NCBI GenBank assembly: GCA_023264755.1
Contig: JAHFVB010000085.1
Location: 1 to 11,992 of the forward strand
Reading direction: 5' to 3'
Length of the DNA stretch: 11,992 nt
Source: Mycobacterium sp.
GTDB taxonomy: Bacteria; Actinomycetota; Actinomycetes; Mycobacteriales; Mycobacteriaceae
Shown: piece by piece, positions 11,300 through 11,992 of the stretch
Layout of the letters: the number at the start of each line of letters is the position of its first letter
Numbering within the stretch: position 1 is the stretch's first letter
The notes under the pieces: model-generated
Databases searched by the model: none
Told to the model about the DNA's origin: nothing
Seen by the model: only the letters and a program-made list of their open reading frames with translations
Translations under genes and position numbers: made by a program

Positions 11300-11992
11300 A
11301 TGAAGAGTCAACTGCGTTGGATGGCCGCAGCGGCCACCATTGGCGCGCTCGGGATCGCCTTCACCATGGCCGCCTTGCCCGCGGGCTGGCTGATCGCCGG
11401 CATGCTCGGCGCCGCCGTGGTGGCACTGATGTCCCGAAGCGAACTCAATCCACCCGCCAAGGCCATGTCGGCCGCCCAGGGGGTCATCGGCGTCGTCGCA
11501 GTCGAGCCGCTGACCAAGCTGACTGGTTCGGATCTCGTCCACTTCGCCGGCTGCGCGGCGTTCTCGGTCAGCGTCACGCTGGCCCTGAGCCTCGTCTTCG
11601 GGTTGGTACTGGCGCGGCTGGCAAGGGGCCTGGGCGCGGCGACGGCGAACCTGTCGCTGATCGCCGGTGGCGCCAGCACGATCTCCAGCATGGCCCGCGA
11701 GCTCGGCGCCGACGAGCGCTACGTTGCGCTGTCGCAGTACCTGCGCCTGACGATCGTCGTGCTGACCATGCCGATGGTGCTCGGCGCATTGGGAACCAAG
11801 GACACGGCCCCGGGTTTGGTGGCCGCGCACGACCACTGGAGCGTCGTCGGGCTGGTTGCGATGGTGGGGTTGATCGTGGTGGCTGCGCGGATCGCCCAGC
11901 GGCTCGGGCTGCCCGCTCCGTTCCTGTTGGGTCCGCTGGTGGCGACCGCGGTGCTGGCGATCCTGGACCCGACTCTGGCCAGTCTGGTCAGC
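11300..11992 (+). CDS. AbrB-family integral membrane protein, N-terminal 231 codons (3' end off window)
   Basis: Open to the right edge; family members have about 350 residues, so roughly the last third is missing. Several hydrophobic helices are seen (about 10-45, 58-70, 82-108, 150-165, 181-198, 205-228). The segment LSLIAGGASTISSMARELGADERYVALSQYLRLTIVVLTMP (about 118-158) is the hallmark of the family called AbrB or 'putative ammonia monooxygenase' (PF05145 type), despite no evidence for that activity. Many occur beside organic-acid or tricarboxylate genes and are suspected transporters. ATG 11300 follows GGTGAG by 4 nt. It lies 137 bp after the PrpF-like gene but has its own promoter region, duplicated from that gene. 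Transport of an unsaturated acid used by the PrpF-like enzyme is an inference. Confidence 0.85.
   Translation, partial: MKSQLRWMAAAATIGALGIAFTMAALPAGWLIAGMLGAAVVALMSRSELNPPAKAMSAAQGVIGVVAVEPLTKLTGSDLVHFAGCAAFSVSVTLALSLVFGLVLARLARGLGAATANLSLIAGGASTISSMARELGADERYVALSQYLRLTIVVLTMPMVLGALGTKDTAPGLVAAHDHWSVVGLVAMVGLIVVAARIAQRLGLPAPFLLGPLVATAVLAILDPTLASLVS

Noticed and set aside
1..11992. CRISPR arrays, tRNA or rRNA genes, insertion sequences, phage or toxin-antitoxin genes
   Set aside because: None were recognised: no regular spacer-repeat array, no cloverleaf, no transposase or integrase motifs.

Overview
The window looks like a chromosomal segment of a mycobacterium, most likely a fast-growing, environmental Mycolicibacterium-type species. 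The clues are a base composition of roughly two thirds G+C (by eye), GTG starts, a secreted protein with an 'AxA-DP' signal-peptidase site, an F420-type luciferase-like oxidoreductase, and several genes whose start codon lies 6-7 nt downstream of a TANNNT-like -10 box, as expected for leaderless mycobacterial mRNAs. No database search was possible, so family names rest on motifs and recalled family features.

Layout. (1) 1-1440, minus: the first 480 codons of an exported BcsB-like protein, running off the left edge, with a 3 x 18 bp tandem repeat in its leader. (2) 1441-1931: about 490 bp without a convincing gene, containing a strong GC hairpin and a promoter for the next gene. (3) 1932-3419: an FMN-binding split-barrel protein (+) converging with 12 bp overlap on a nitrilase-superfamily amidohydrolase (-). 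(4) 3516-5080, plus: an Rrf2-type regulator, a 25-codon ORF that exactly fills the following gap, and a nitronate monooxygenase. The regulator is divergent from the amidohydrolase. (5) 5072-5127: four 14-bp tandem repeats where the plus and minus operons converge. (6) 5124-7984, minus: an operon of sensor histidine kinase, NarL/LuxR response regulator and a membrane-anchored DUF4097-type protein, which recalls the LiaSR/LiaG cell-envelope stress module. (7) 8136-8976: a DoxX-like membrane protein (+) converging, 1 bp apart, on a VOC/glyoxalase-fold protein (-). (8) 9066-11992, plus: a luciferase-like F420-type oxidoreductase, a PrpF/GalD-type isomerase, and an AbrB-family membrane protein cut by the right edge.

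The strongest unusual signal is in part 8. The promoter regions of the PrpF-like gene and the AbrB-like gene are near copies of each other: 65 bp with 56 identities and no gaps, beginning exactly at the stop codon of the upstream gene. They are followed at the same distance by matching -35 and -10 boxes and then a CCCC-loop-GGGG hairpin at the predicted mRNA 5' end. Each copy carries an ordered set of GCACAA/TTGCGC half-sites. The simplest reading is one unidentified regulator controlling both an isomerase and a membrane protein from duplicated promoters. Other points of interest are the gap-filling 25-codon ORF, which is in the same frame as the nitronate monooxygenase and separated from it only by TAA, and the 14-bp repeat, which places TAG stops in all three frames.
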